Assembly (NCBI RefSeq): GCF_022539505.1
Contig: NC_061510.1
Span: forward strand, 280,486,715 to 280,550,714
Source: Lolium rigidum
Lineage: Eukaryota; Streptophyta; Magnoliopsida; Poales; Poaceae
DNA: 64,000 bases
Direction of reading: 5' to 3'
In this document: piece after piece, positions 1 through 10,646 of the stretch
How positions within the stretch are numbered: the stretch's first letter is position 1
How the letters are laid out: each line of letters opens with the position of its first letter
The notes under the pieces: model-generated
Told to the model about the DNA's origin: nothing
What the model saw: only the letters and a program-made list of their open reading frames with translations
Database searches by the model: none
Position numbers and translations under genes: made by a program

Positions 1-1429
1 CGGCGCCAACGTGGAACCTGCACAACACAACTCAAAGTACTTTGCCCCAACGAAACGGTGAGGTTGTCAATCTCACCGGCTTGCCGTAACAAAGGATTAA
101 CCGTATTGTGTGGAAGATGATTGTTTGCAGAGAAAACGGTAAAAACAAGTATTGCAGTAGATTGTATTTCGAGTAAAGAGAATTGGACCGGGGTCCACGG
201 TTCACTAGAGGTGTCTCTCCCATAAGACGAACGAGCATGTTGGGTGAACAAATTACGATTGGGCAATTGACAAATAAAGAGAGCATGACAATGCACATAC
301 ATATCATGATGAGTATAGTGAGATTTAATTGGGCATTACGACAAAGTACATAGACCGCCATCCAACTCGCATCTATGCCTAAAAAGTCCACCTTCGGAGT
401 TATCGTCCGAACCCCCTCCGGTATTAAGTTGTAAACAACGGACAATTGCATTAAGTATGGTGCGTAATGTAACTAGTGACTACATCCTTGAACATAGCAC
501 TAATGTTTTATCCCTAGTGGCAACGAGCACAACACAACCTTGGAACTTTCACGTCATCTGTCCCGGTGTCAATGCAGGCATGAACCCACTATCGAGCATA
601 AGTACTCCCTCTTGGAGTTAAAAGTAAAAACTTGGCCGGAGCCTCTACTAGAAACGGAGAGCATGCAAGATCATAAACAACACATAAGCATAACTTTGAT
701 AATCAACATAACAAGTATTCTCTATTCATCGGATCCCAACAAACGCAACATATAGAATTACATATAGATGATCTTGATCATGATAGGCAGCTCACAAGAT
801 CCAGACAATGATAGCACAATGGGGAGAAGACAACCATCTAGCTACTGCTATGGACCCATAGTCCAGGGGTAGACTACTCACTCATCACTCCGGAGGCGAC
901 CATGGCGGTGTAGAGTCCTCCGGGAGATGATTCCCCTCTCCGGCAGGTGCCGGAGGCGATCTCCAGGATCCCCCGAGATGGGATCGGCGGCGACGGCGTC
1001 TCGATAATGTTTTCCGTATCGTGGCTCTCGGTGCGGAAGTTTCGTCATGGAGGCTTTAAGTAGGCGGAAGGGCAAGTCGAGAGGGGGCACAGGGGCCCCG
1101 GATGACGGGCGGCGCGGCCAAGGGGGGCCGCGCCGCCCTAGGGTTTGGCTCCCTCGTGGCCCCACTTCGTTTCGTCTTCGGACTTCCGGAAGCTTCGTGA
1201 GAAAATAGGCCCCTGGGCTTTTATTTCGTCCAATTCCGAGAATATTTCTTTACTAGGATTTACGAAACCAAAAACAGTAGAAAACAGACAATCGGCACTT
1301 CGGCATCTTGTTAATAGGTTAGTTCCGGAAAATGCACGAATATGACATAAAGTGTGCATAAAACATGTAGATAACATCAATAATGTGGCATGGAACACAA
1401 GAAATTATCGATACGTTGGAGACGTATCA
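1..1429 (-). repeat. 3' LTR of element B, cut by window start
   Basis: Nearly identical to 5086-6512 with an offset of about 5,085 bp. The boundary is the TGATACG... start, read on the minus strand at 1429. The last ~175 bp of the LTR lie left of the window. Confidence 0.9.
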
Positions 1430-4034
1430 GCATCCCCAAGCTTAGTTCCGCTCGTCCCGAGCAGGTAAAACGATAACAAAGATAATTTACGGAGTGACAT
1501 GCCATCATAAACTTGATCATACTATTTGTAAAGCATATGTAGAGAATGCAGCGATCAAAACAATGTGTATGACATGAGTAAACAAGTGAATCATAAAGCA
1601 AAGACTTTTCATGAATAGCACTTCAAGACAAGCATCAATAAGTCTTGCATAAGAGTTAACTCATAAAGCAATAATTCAAAGTAAAGGTATTGAAGCAACA
1701 CAAAAGAAGATTAAGTTTCAGCGGTTGCTTTCAACTTGTAACATATATATCTCATGGATATTGTCAACATAGAGTAATATAATAAGTGCAATAAGCAAGT
1801 ATGTAGGAATCAATGCACAGTTCACACAAGTGTTTGCTTCTTGAGGTGGAGAGAAATAGGTGAAGCTGACTCAACATTGAAAGTAAAAGAATGGTCCTCA
1901 TAGAGGAAAAGCATCGATTGCTATATTTGTGCTAGAGCTTTGATTTTGAAAACATGAAACAATTTTGTCAACGGTAGTAATAAAGCATATGCATCATGTA
2001 AATTATATCTTATAAGTTGCAAGCCTCATGCATAGTGTACCAATAGTGCTCGCACCTTGTCCTAATTAGCTTGGACTACCCGGATTATCACCGCAATACA
2101 TATGCTTTAACCAAGTTTCACAAAGGGGTACCTCTATGCCGCCCTGTACAAAGGTCTAAGGAGAAAGCTCGCATTTGGATTTCTCGCTTTTGATTATTCT
2201 CAACTTAGACATCCATCACCGGGACAACATAGACAACGGATAATGGACTCTCTCTTTTAATGCTTTAAGCATTTGACAACAATTAATTCTTTTCTCATTA
2301 GAGATTTGAGGATATTTGTCCAAAAGCTGAAACTTCCACCATGAATCATGGCTTTAGTTAGCGGCCCAATGTTCTTCTCTCACAATATGCATGCTCAAAC
2401 CATTCAACTCAGTGTAGATCGCCCTTACTTCGGACAAGACGAACATGCATAGCAACTCACATGAAATTCAACAATGAGTTGATGGCGTTCCCGATAAACA
2501 TGGTTATCGCACAACAAGCAACTTAATAAGAGATAAAGTGCATAATTACATATTCAATACCACAATAGTTTTTAAGCTATTTGTCCCATGAGCTATATAT
2601 TGCAAAGGTGAATGATGGAATTTTAAAGGTAGCACTCAAGCAATTTACTTTGGAATGGCGGGAAAATACCATGTAGTAGGTAGGTATGGTGGACACAAAT
2701 GGCATAGTGGTTGGCTCAAGTATTTTGGATGCATGAGAAGTATTCCCTCTCGATACAAGGTTTAGGCTAGCAAGGCTTATTTGAAACAAACACAAGGATG
2801 AACGGTACATCAAAACTCACATAAAAGACATATTGTAAACATTATAAGACTCTACACCGTCTTCCTTGTTGTTCAAACTCAATACTAGAAATTATCTAGA
2901 CCTTAGAGAAACCAAATATGCAAACCAAATTTTAGCATGCTCTATGTATTTCTTCATTAATGGGTGCAAAGCATATGATGCAAGAGCTTAAACATGAGCA
3001 CAACAATTGCCAAGTATCACATTACCCAAGACATTTATAGCAATTACTACATGTATCATTTTCCAATTCTAACCATATAACAATTTAACGAAGGAGAAAC
3101 TTCGCCATGAATACTATGAGTAGAAATCAAGGACATATTTGTCCATATGCTACAGCGGAGCGTGTATCTCTCCCATAAAGTGAATGCTAGGATCCATTTT
3201 ATTCAAACAAAACAAAAACAAAAACAAACCGACGCTCCAAGAAAAAGCACATAAGATGTGGCCGAATAAAAATATAGTTTCGGGGGAGGAACCCGATAAT
3301 TTGTTGATGAAGAAGGGGATGCCTTGGGCATCCCCAAGCTTAGACGCTTGAGTCTTCTTGATATATGCAGGGGTGAACCACCGGGTGCATCCCCAAGCTT
3401 AGAGCTTTCACTCTTCTTGATCATGTTGCATCATACTCCTCTCTTGATCCTTGAAAACTTCCTCCACACCAAACTCGAAACAACTCATTAGAGGGTTAGT
3501 GCACAATATAAATTGACATATTCAGAGGTGACACAATCATTCTTAACACTTCTGGACATTGCATAATGCTACTGGACATTAATGGATCAAAGAAATTCAT
3601 CCAACATAGCGAAAGAGGCAATGCGAAATAAAAGGCAGAATCTGTTAAAACAGAACAGTTCGTATTGACGAATTTTAAAATGGCACCAGACTTGCTCAAA
3701 TGATAATGCTCAAATTGAATGAAAGTTGCGTACATATCTGAGGATCATGCACGTAAATTGGCATAATTTTCTGAGCTTCCTGCAGGGCAGTGGGCTCAGA
3801 TTCGTGACAGCAAAGAAATCTGGAACTGCGCAGTAATCCAAATCTAGTACTTACTTTTCTATCAACGGCTTAACTTGGCACAACAAAACTCAAAACTAAG
3901 ATAAGGAGAGGTTGCTACAGTAGTAAACAACTTCCAAGACACAAAATAGAAACAAAGTACTGTAGGTAAAAACATGGGTTGTCTCCCATAAGCGCTTTTC
4001 TTTAACGCCTTTCGGCTAGGCGCGAAAGTGTGTA
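1430..4034 (-). other. non-coding internal region of element B
   Basis: No ORF with a recognisable product. It matches 56685-59286 of element D nearly base for base. On the minus strand the motif ctaagcttggggatgc abuts the 3' LTR at 1430 and recurs near 3328-3344 and 3391-3405. The copy next to the LTR sits where the polypurine tract should be. Confidence 0.7.
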
Positions 4035-4679
4035 TCAAGTATTATCAAAGGGTGGTATTTCTACAGCGGGGTGTGGGCTCTTCTCAACCAGGCATATTAT
4101 ATTAGATACATAATTTTTAGCATCTCCCTTTTCATTAGTCTTAGGCGTGCTACTCTCATCAAACAAATTTTCAGGAACAAGCCAAGCATAATTATTTTCT
4201 AGTGCATCATTCATAGCTAGGAGCTTGCATGGTATTGGTGCTTTGATCTCCCCACCATCATCAATATTATTAGTGTATCTTATTCTATCCATATCCATCT
4301 TTTCAAGGAGACTAGCAAAATTAGTAGGAGAACCGAGCATATTAAATTTAGCAAAGACCTTTCTAGCTTCTCTTGCTAGACCACCAAATTCTCTAAGAAG
4401 GGTTTCTAAAACAAAATCTTTCTTTTCCCCTTCTTCCATATCACCAAGTGTGAAAAACATATGTTGGATTATAGGATTGAGATTAACAAATTTGGTTTCC
4501 AACAAGCGAACTAAATGCGCAGCAGCAATTTCATAAGTAGGCGCAAGGTCTACCAAGTGTCTATCTTCAAAATTTTCAATTGTACTAACATGGTTGAAGA
4601 ATTCTTCTATGTTATTTCTCCCAACTATAGACCCACGTCCTACCGGTATGTTCTTTGTGGTAAAATTAAAAGGAAACAT
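4035..4679 (-). CDS. single ORF of element B, 214 aa, unknown function
   Basis: An intact ORF with ATG at 4679 and a stop at 4035, starting about 225 bp inside the primer-binding site, where gag should be. The product (214 aa) is hydrophilic and rich in acidic and amide residues. It has an N-terminal segment with GRGSIVGRNN, a central helical-looking stretch around LLETKFVNLNP and a Pro-rich acidic end. I see no zinc knuckle, no gag motif and no membrane segment. Elements A and D carry a different ORF at exactly this place, while the leader and 3' internal sequence are shared between B and D. I do not recognise the family. A role in packaging or a captured host gene are both inference. Confidence 0.6.
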   Translation of the reverse strand: MFPFNFTTKNIPVGRGSIVGRNNIEEFFNHVSTIENFEDRHLVDLAPTYEIAAAHLVRLLETKFVNLNPIIQHMFFTLGDMEEGEKKDFVLETLLREFGGLAREARKVFAKFNMLGSPTNFASLLEKMDMDRIRYTNNIDDGGEIKAPIPCKLLAMNDALENNYAWLVPENLFDESSTPKTNEKGDAKNYVSNIICLVEKSPHPAVEIPPFDNT

Positions 4680-4884
4680 GATGAAATAAGTAAAGTAAAT
4701 GCTAGTAACTAATTTTTTTGTGTTTTCAATATAGCAAACAAGATAGCAAATAAAGTAAAACTAGCAACTAATTTTTTTGTGTTTTGATATAATGCAGCAA
4801 ACAAAGTAGTAAATAAAATAAAGCAAGACAAAAACAAAGTAAAGAGATTGAGAAGTGGAGACTCCCTTGCGGCGTGTCTTGATC

Positions 4885-4902
4885 TCCCCGACAACGGCGC
4901 CG
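4885..4902 (-). other. primer-binding site (tRNA-Asp type) of element B
   Basis: Lies 7 bp inside the 5' LTR and is complementary to the plant tRNA-Asp 3' end, with two differences from the form seen at 24555-24572. A tRNA-Asp primer is the usual Athila-lineage choice. Confidence 0.8.
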
Positions 4903-4909
4903 GAAAATA

Positions 4910-6512
4910 TGCTTGATGGCGTGTATTTCACACGTTCGTTGGGCAACCCCAAGAGGAAGGTATGATGAGCACGGCAGCAAGTTTTCCCTCGAAAAGAAAC
5001 CAAGGTTTATCGAACCAGGAGGAGCCAAGAAGCACGTTGAAGGTTGATGGCGGCGGGATGTAGTGCGGCGCAACACCGGAGATTCCGGCGCCAACGTGGA
5101 ACTTGCACAACACAACCAAAGTACTTTGCCCCAACGAAACAGATGAGGTTGTCAATCTCACCGGCTTGCTGTAACAAAGGATTAACCGTATTGTGTGGAA
5201 GATGATTGTTTGCAGAGAAAACGGTAAAAACAAGTATTGCGAGTAGATTGTATTTCGATAAAAGAGAATTGGACCGGGGTCCACAGTTCACTAGAGGTGT
5301 CTCTCCCATAAGACGAACAGCATGTTGGGTGAACAAATTACAGTTGGGCAATTGACAAATAAAGAGAGCATGACAATGCACATACATATCATGATGAGTA
5401 TATTGAGATTTAATTGGGCATTACGACAAAGTACATAGACCGCCATCCAACTGCATCTATGCCTAAAAAGTCCACCTTCAGGTTATCGTCCGAACCCCCT
5501 CCAGTATTAAGTTGTAAACAACAGACAATTGCATTAAGTATGGTGCGTAATGTAACTAGTGACTACATCCTTGAACATAGCACTAATGTTTTATCCCTAG
5601 TGGCAACAGCACAACACAACCTTAGAACTTTCGTCACCTGTCCCGGTGTCAATGCGGGCATGAACCCACTATCGAGCATAAGTACTCCCTCTTGGAGTTA
5701 AAAGTAAAAACTTGGCCGAGCCTCTACTAGAAACGGAGAGCATGCAAGATCATAAACAACACATAAGCATAACTTTGATAATCAACATAACAAGTATTCT
5801 CTATTCATCGGATCCCAACAAACGCAACATATAGAATTACATATAGATGATCTTGATCATGATAGGCAGCTCACAAGATCCGACAATGATAGCACAATGG
5901 GAGAAGACAACCATCTAGCTACTGCTATGGACCCATAGTCCAGGGGTAGACTACTCACTCATCACTCCGGAGGCGACCATGGCGGTGTAGAGTCCTCCGG
6001 GAGATGATTCCCCTCTCCGGCGAGGGTGCCGGAGGCGATCTCCGAGGATCCCCCGAGATGGGATCGGCGGCGACGGCGTCTCGGTAATGTTTTCCGTATC
6101 GTGGCTCTCGGTGCTGGAAGTTTCGTCACGGAGGCTTTAAGTAGGCGGAAGGGCAAGTCGAGAGGGAGCACGGGGGGCCCCGGATGACGGGCGGCGCGGC
6201 CAAGGGGGGGCCGCGCCGCCCTAGGGTTTGGCTCCCCTGTGGCCCCACTTCGTTTCGTCTTCGGACTTCTGGAAGCTTCGTGAGAAAATAGGCCCCTGGG
6301 CTTTTATTTCGTCCAATTCCGAGAATATTTCTTTACTAGGATTTCCGAAACCAAAAACAACGAGAAACGAGCAAGCGGCACTTCGGCATCTTGTTAATAG
6401 GTTAGTTCCAGAAAATGCACGAATATGACATAAAGTGTGCATAAAACATGTAGATAACATCAATAATGTGGCATGGAACACAAGAAATTATCGATATGTT
6501 AGAGACGTATCA
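4910..6512 (-). repeat. 5' LTR of element B (1,603 bp)
   Basis: Full-length LTR running TGATACG (6512) to ...ATCAAGCA (4910) on the minus strand. It ends exactly at LTR E sequence on the right and next to the primer site on the left. Confidence 0.9.
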
Positions 6513-7440
6513 CAAAGCATTAACACTCCGTGAAAACATGTGATCCTCATATCTAAGCCTTCCCCTCCAGTTGTCCCAATTTCTGTCACTTTGGGGCCTT
6601 TGGTTCCGGACATAGACATGTGCATACAACTTGTAGATACAATCTAAGCAATAAGTATAGAGCTTAAATCTAAGATCATGCCACTCGGGCCCTAGTGACA
6701 AGCATTAAACACAACAAGATTGCAGCAACAATAACTTCATAAACTTTGTAGATAGACAATCATAACGTAACAATCCATCGGATCCCGACAAACACAACAC
6801 CGATTACATCAGATGAATCTCAATCATGTAAGGCAGCTCATGAGATCATTGTATTGAAGTAGATGGGAGAGATGATACCAACTAGCTACAGCTAGAACCC
6901 GTAGTCCATGGGGGAACTACTCACGGAGCATGATGGAGGCGGTGGCGTTGATGGAGATGGCTTCCGGGGGCACTTCTCCGTCCCGGCAGGGTGCCGGAAC
7001 AGAGACTTCTGTCCCCCGAATTGGAGTTTCGCGATGGCGGCGGCGCCCCTGGAGTCTTTTACGGCGACTTCGACTTCTCTCCGTGCGTTTTTAGGTCGAA
7101 GGCAATAAGTAGTCCGAAAGAGGGCGTCGGGGGCCAGCCGAGGCCGCCACACACTAGGGCCGCGCGGGCCCCTCCTGGAAAAGCGCCGGCCTAGTGTGTG
7201 GGGCCCTCGTGCCCCCACCTGGCTTTCCCTTCTGGCTCGGTCAGTATTCTAGGAAAATAGGACCTTTCGCATAAATTCCGAGGATTTTCCTGAAAGTTGG
7301 ATTTCTGCACAAAAACGAGACACCAGAACAGTTCTGCTGAAAACAGCGTTAGTCCGTGTTAGTTGCATCCAAAATACACAAATTAGAGGCAAAACAATAG
7401 CAAAAGTGTTCGGGAAAGTAGATACGTTTTGGACGTATCA
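6513..7440 (-). mobile_element. LTR of a second Gypsy-type element (E), interrupted by B
   Basis: Begins TGATACGTCC at 7440 on the minus strand and differs from the B LTR throughout, but shares the same overall plan (AT-rich start, GC-rich middle). It stops at 6512 where B inserts, so the rest of E lies left of the window. Its outer edge abuts transposase coding sequence. The 5 bp beyond (7441-7445, acaag) are the expected target duplication, whose partner is not visible. Confidence 0.75.
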
Positions 7441-8439
7441 ACAAGCTTGTGCATAGCTGTTACAGCATAGACACATTCAAGAAAGCTTATGCATACAATT
7501 TGACTCCACTTAGATCCAGGGTTCATTGGGAAATTATGAATGCAACAACTATGCATCCTCCAATCTACACAAAGGTCATGGGAAGGCCCAAGAAGAACAG
7601 AAGGAAAACTCCAGAGGAGAAGGAGCAACATGGAGTCAAATCCATCACAAGAGCAGGTGTGACATGCACTGCTCTGTGTGTGGAAACCCCAACCATAATA
7701 AAAAAGGACATGCCAAGTGGGTATTGGATAACCTAAATGGAGCTACCAATGTGGAAGATGAGGATGTGGATGATCCTTCAGTTATGCAACACTTAATGCC
7801 TATCACTCCTGACCCTAGAAATGATCCAATGCATCAAATGAGAACACTGGTGCATCAAATGGGCCAAGAGGTAACTCCATGATCCATTACCAATTTTTCA
7901 ATCTATGTTATTTGATTCAATGTTTCCCTGTACCAATGTGTCAATCAATGTTTCAACAGGCAGCAACTCACTTCCCTATACCAAGAGTGCAACAACCATT
8001 ACCTGAAGAAAGTGCCTTTGTGGTGTACGCAAGAGAGGAACTACCACCTACAAGGCTAACCACTCGCAAGTGCAAGTGCAAGAGGAAGAGGAGGAGGAAG
8101 AGAAGCTGGAAGAGGCAGAGCTAATGCACAAGCAGATAGAGGAAGAGGAGGAGGAAGAGCAATTGCAAGAGGAAGAGGAGGAGGAAGAGCAAGTGCAAGG
8201 GGCAGAGGAAATGGAAGGAAAAGAAAAGAGCCAAGTATGTCAGAGGGGCAAGTACATCACAACCAACTGTGCCAACTGCATCAAATGCAAGAAGAAGAGG
8301 TTACAACACAGGTCCTGGATCAACCTACTACATGCTTTTTGGTGATGAGCAACCCAGAAATGAGTTGCCTGATTTGAATGAGGCATTCCCAAGTGACAAT
8401 CCAGAAGAAATCCAAATTACTCAGACTGCACCTCAGTGA
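7441..8439 (+). pseudogene. Mutator-like (MULE) transposase, C-terminal part, decayed
   Basis: The reading frame at 7443 gives KLVHSCYSIDTFKKAYAYN, as found after the SWIM finger of plant MULE transposases. After a frame change comes a zinc knuckle (CSVCGNPNHNKKGH, about 7669-7715). A likely intron runs from about 7870 to 7959. Next comes an Arg-Gly-rich tail (about 8060-8230), readable only by switching frames, and the end TYYMLFGDEQPRNELPDLNE with a stop at 8437-8439. The N-terminal DDE part lies to the left of LTR E, outside the window. At least two frameshifts make it non-functional. The acidic ORF at 8070-8345 is a shadow of the RG-rich frame. Confidence 0.75.
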
Positions 8440-8675
8440 TGAATTTGTTATGCTGTAACTGAATGCTGTTTCAGATGGTACAACTCAATAATGTTTTATG
8501 ATCATATTTAAATTTGTAAACACTTGAATGCTATCACTACTACTCAAATGATGTTTGAACCCTACAATTTGTCTTCCTCTATTACTGATGTACTGAATAA
8601 ATTGAAGCAAAGATTCATATTTATTCCATAAACATAGTTGGTTACAAGCATGGTTACCACCTACATTTCCCCATT

Positions 8676-8961
8676 CTACCTCACACTGATCATAGCAACA
8701 AGCACTAAGCAGACAGAGAACAAACACATCATTACACATTCCCTCCAATCCCTCCTTCTAAGCTCCTGCCTATGTTTCTTCAGCATTTTCTTGTTCTCTG
8801 CCTTCCTCATGTCTAGCTGTAGCTCCACCCCCTTTAGCTTCATCAGCAGCAATGAATTTTCCTCTTGCAGTTTCTTCTTCTGCTTGTGAGAACAAACATC
8901 AACCAAGTCAGTCCTGGCTTAACTGAATTTCAGTTAACACAACAATGAAATTTAACTCACC
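8676..8961 (-). CDS. coiled-coil, tail-anchored protein, last exons (partial)
   Basis: On the minus strand a donor (gtgagt) follows 8961 and an acceptor lies at about 8880. The last exon encodes a Lys/Glu-rich coiled coil (KKKLQEENSLLLMKLKG), a basic stretch (LRRRDWRE) and a final hydrophobic helix of about 18 residues, then stops at 8676. This is a typical tail anchor. Upstream coding continues into 8962-9515, but its true frame and start are not clear. The gene is convergent with the MULE transposase and ends 236 bp from its stop. Plant GRF-finger proteins with such tails are known to me, but I cannot confirm a GRF finger here. Confidence 0.45.
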
Positions 8962-9825
8962 AGTGTAGACGGAGAAGATGATCCTCCTGCTGTCGATGAC
9001 TCCATTGCCCAACCATCGCCATTCTTCCAGAAGTACTCACCTGTGATCGTCGCCCACGGATCTCCCTCCTTCCGGATGCGCATGTCTTCCTCCTTCGGTT
9101 CTGTCGGGGGTGGTGGTGGGGAGGCTGCCGCGGGCTGTCCACTGAGCCTCCATGACGCGAATCGCTCCTCCGGCCGACATTGCTTGGAATTGCGGCCGCC
9201 GGCCATTGGGCTACTGCCATGGCCGCCCTCTCCTCCTGCGATTCTGGGCATCGGTACAACGGCATGTAGCTTACAGTACGGCTTGTCGTACCTCCATTGC
9301 CTCCCTCCGCAACCCTTTCCTCTGTCGGCAGTAGTCGCCGCCGCTGGCCTTCCTCGCCACCGCATGTCGCGACCCTCCGCGACAGGGTAGGGCCGGAGGC
9401 GGTGCGGGGCCACGGGCCTGCCCTCCCACCGCGGCCCTCCGCGACGGGCAAGCCTTGGCGGCGGCGTCCGAGCCCGTCGCTGTCCCATGCTCACTGCCCT
9501 TGGTCCGCCATGCATCGGTCGCCGCCGGCTAGGGTTTCGCTTGCGGTCGCCGCCGCAGAGAGGAGAGGAGAGGAGAGGGGAAAGAGACGAGCGGAGAGGA
9601 GAGGAGACGGGGAAAGCTTCTGGTCGCGCGTGAATTCTCGCTTTCTACACGAACTTTTTTGCAAAAACGCTTCGACGGTTGACCAGGGATGCGTGGCAGC
9701 TCCAGACACCACTTGTACCAACGGTGCACATCCAGGACAAGTTCTTGTACCACCTGAACACACTTTGGAAGTTTTTGTATGAAAATGCATATAGGGTGCA
9801 AGTTGTTGTACTTGTGGTGCAATTA
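8962..9825. other. GC-rich stretch, probable upstream exon and untranslated DNA
   Basis: Contains several overlapping GC-driven ORFs on both strands, none of which I recognise. It also holds a purine-rich aggagaggag run (9556-9612) and a tail of about 170 bp with cacttgtacc/ggtgca repeats just before the assembly gap. The minus strand probably holds the first exon of the tail-anchored gene. Confidence 0.35.
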
Positions 9826-9925
9826 NNNNNNNNNNNNNNNNNNNNNNNNNNNNNNNNNNNNNNNNNNNNNNNNNNNNNNNNNNNNNNNNNNNNNNNNNNN
9901 NNNNNNNNNNNNNNNNNNNNNNNNN
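9826..9925. other. assembly gap (100 N)
   Basis: Exactly 100 N, the conventional placeholder for a gap of unknown size. Confidence 0.98.
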
Positions 9926-10435
9926 CAAAGATGACATACTACTATTGTCGAAAAAAGAAAGATCACATGAAAGGCAAAAGTAGAAGTGAAGCGGATTTCT
10001 CGAGAGATCACGGAACGAGAAGCAGGACACGTCCCACTGCCGTTCCACTGCCAGTGGCGATGGGTCAGTCGTCAGAGCCGTTGCACAGCCCCAGTAGGAT
10101 ACCGTTTTCGCCGTCTGCGTACTCTACGTACGCCCGCTAGATAGGCCACGGATTGGGTCGCGCAGGAGGAATCATACGGAGGACACGACACCCACCAGTG
10201 CGCTCCGCCTCGATCCAATCCCGCGGCCACCTCCCGGCCCCACTCCCCCGGCTCCTCCCCTCCCTGCGCCCGGCCCATACACCCGCATCCAGACGACCGT
10301 CACGTGTCGGGTCTACGCACGCGGGCCGGTCCGTACACCGGGTCCACGCGCCCTCCGGACCAGTCACCTCCCTCCCCGATCGGAGGCGGAGCGTGGCCGC
10401 GGCGCCGATCCCCCGTGGAGGCCTCTGTCGCGCCC

Positions 10436-10449
10436 GAAATAAATATCTC
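10436..10449 (+). promoter_or_regulatory. possible TATA element of the LARP6-like gene
   Basis: An AT island (aaataaatatct) in an otherwise GC-rich region about 200 bp before the ATG. Position fits a core promoter, but the match is weak. Confidence 0.3.
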
Positions 10450-10646
10450 ACCTCGCCGGCGCCCGCGACCTTCGAGACTAGAGCTCCCCTTCTCCGCCGC
10501 GCCCGCCGCCCCTCGCCCGAGCCCCAACCCTAACCAGCTAGCTACCACCACCCTGCCGGCCACTGACAACCACCACCACCACCCCGCTACCTCCCCAGCT
10601 CAAGCTCCCGCTGCTGCTGCCACTGGCGCCGAAACCCTAAGCTGCG

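Larger units (their letters stand above)
1..6512 (-). mobile_element. Athila-like non-autonomous LTR retrotransposon, element B
   Basis: Read on the minus strand, this has a 5' LTR (6512-4910), a primer-binding site, one ORF (4679-4035), about 2.6 kb of non-coding internal DNA and a 3' LTR (1429 to the window edge, about 175 bp missing). The LTR begins TGATACG and ends ATCAAGCA (TG...CA). The primer site matches the plant tRNA-Asp 3' end, which is typical of Athila-lineage Gypsy elements. No protease, reverse transcriptase or integrase can be seen, so it must be mobilised in trans. It is inserted in LTR E; the 5 bp after its end (6513-6517) are caaag, but the matching left copy lies outside the window. 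Family names were not assigned. Confidence 0.88.

Noticed and set aside
2577..2813. Small minus-strand ORF repeated at 57827
   Set aside because: Present in both B and D because the whole region is shared; no protein features and absent from element A.
8070..8345. Glu-rich ORF (EEEEEE-type)
   Set aside because: It is another frame of an Arg-Gly-rich MULE transposase tail made of gaggaagag repeats; no independent signal.
9297..9782. Overlapping Pro/Arg-rich ORFs on both strands
   Set aside because: GC-driven open frames without start context, splice logic or family.
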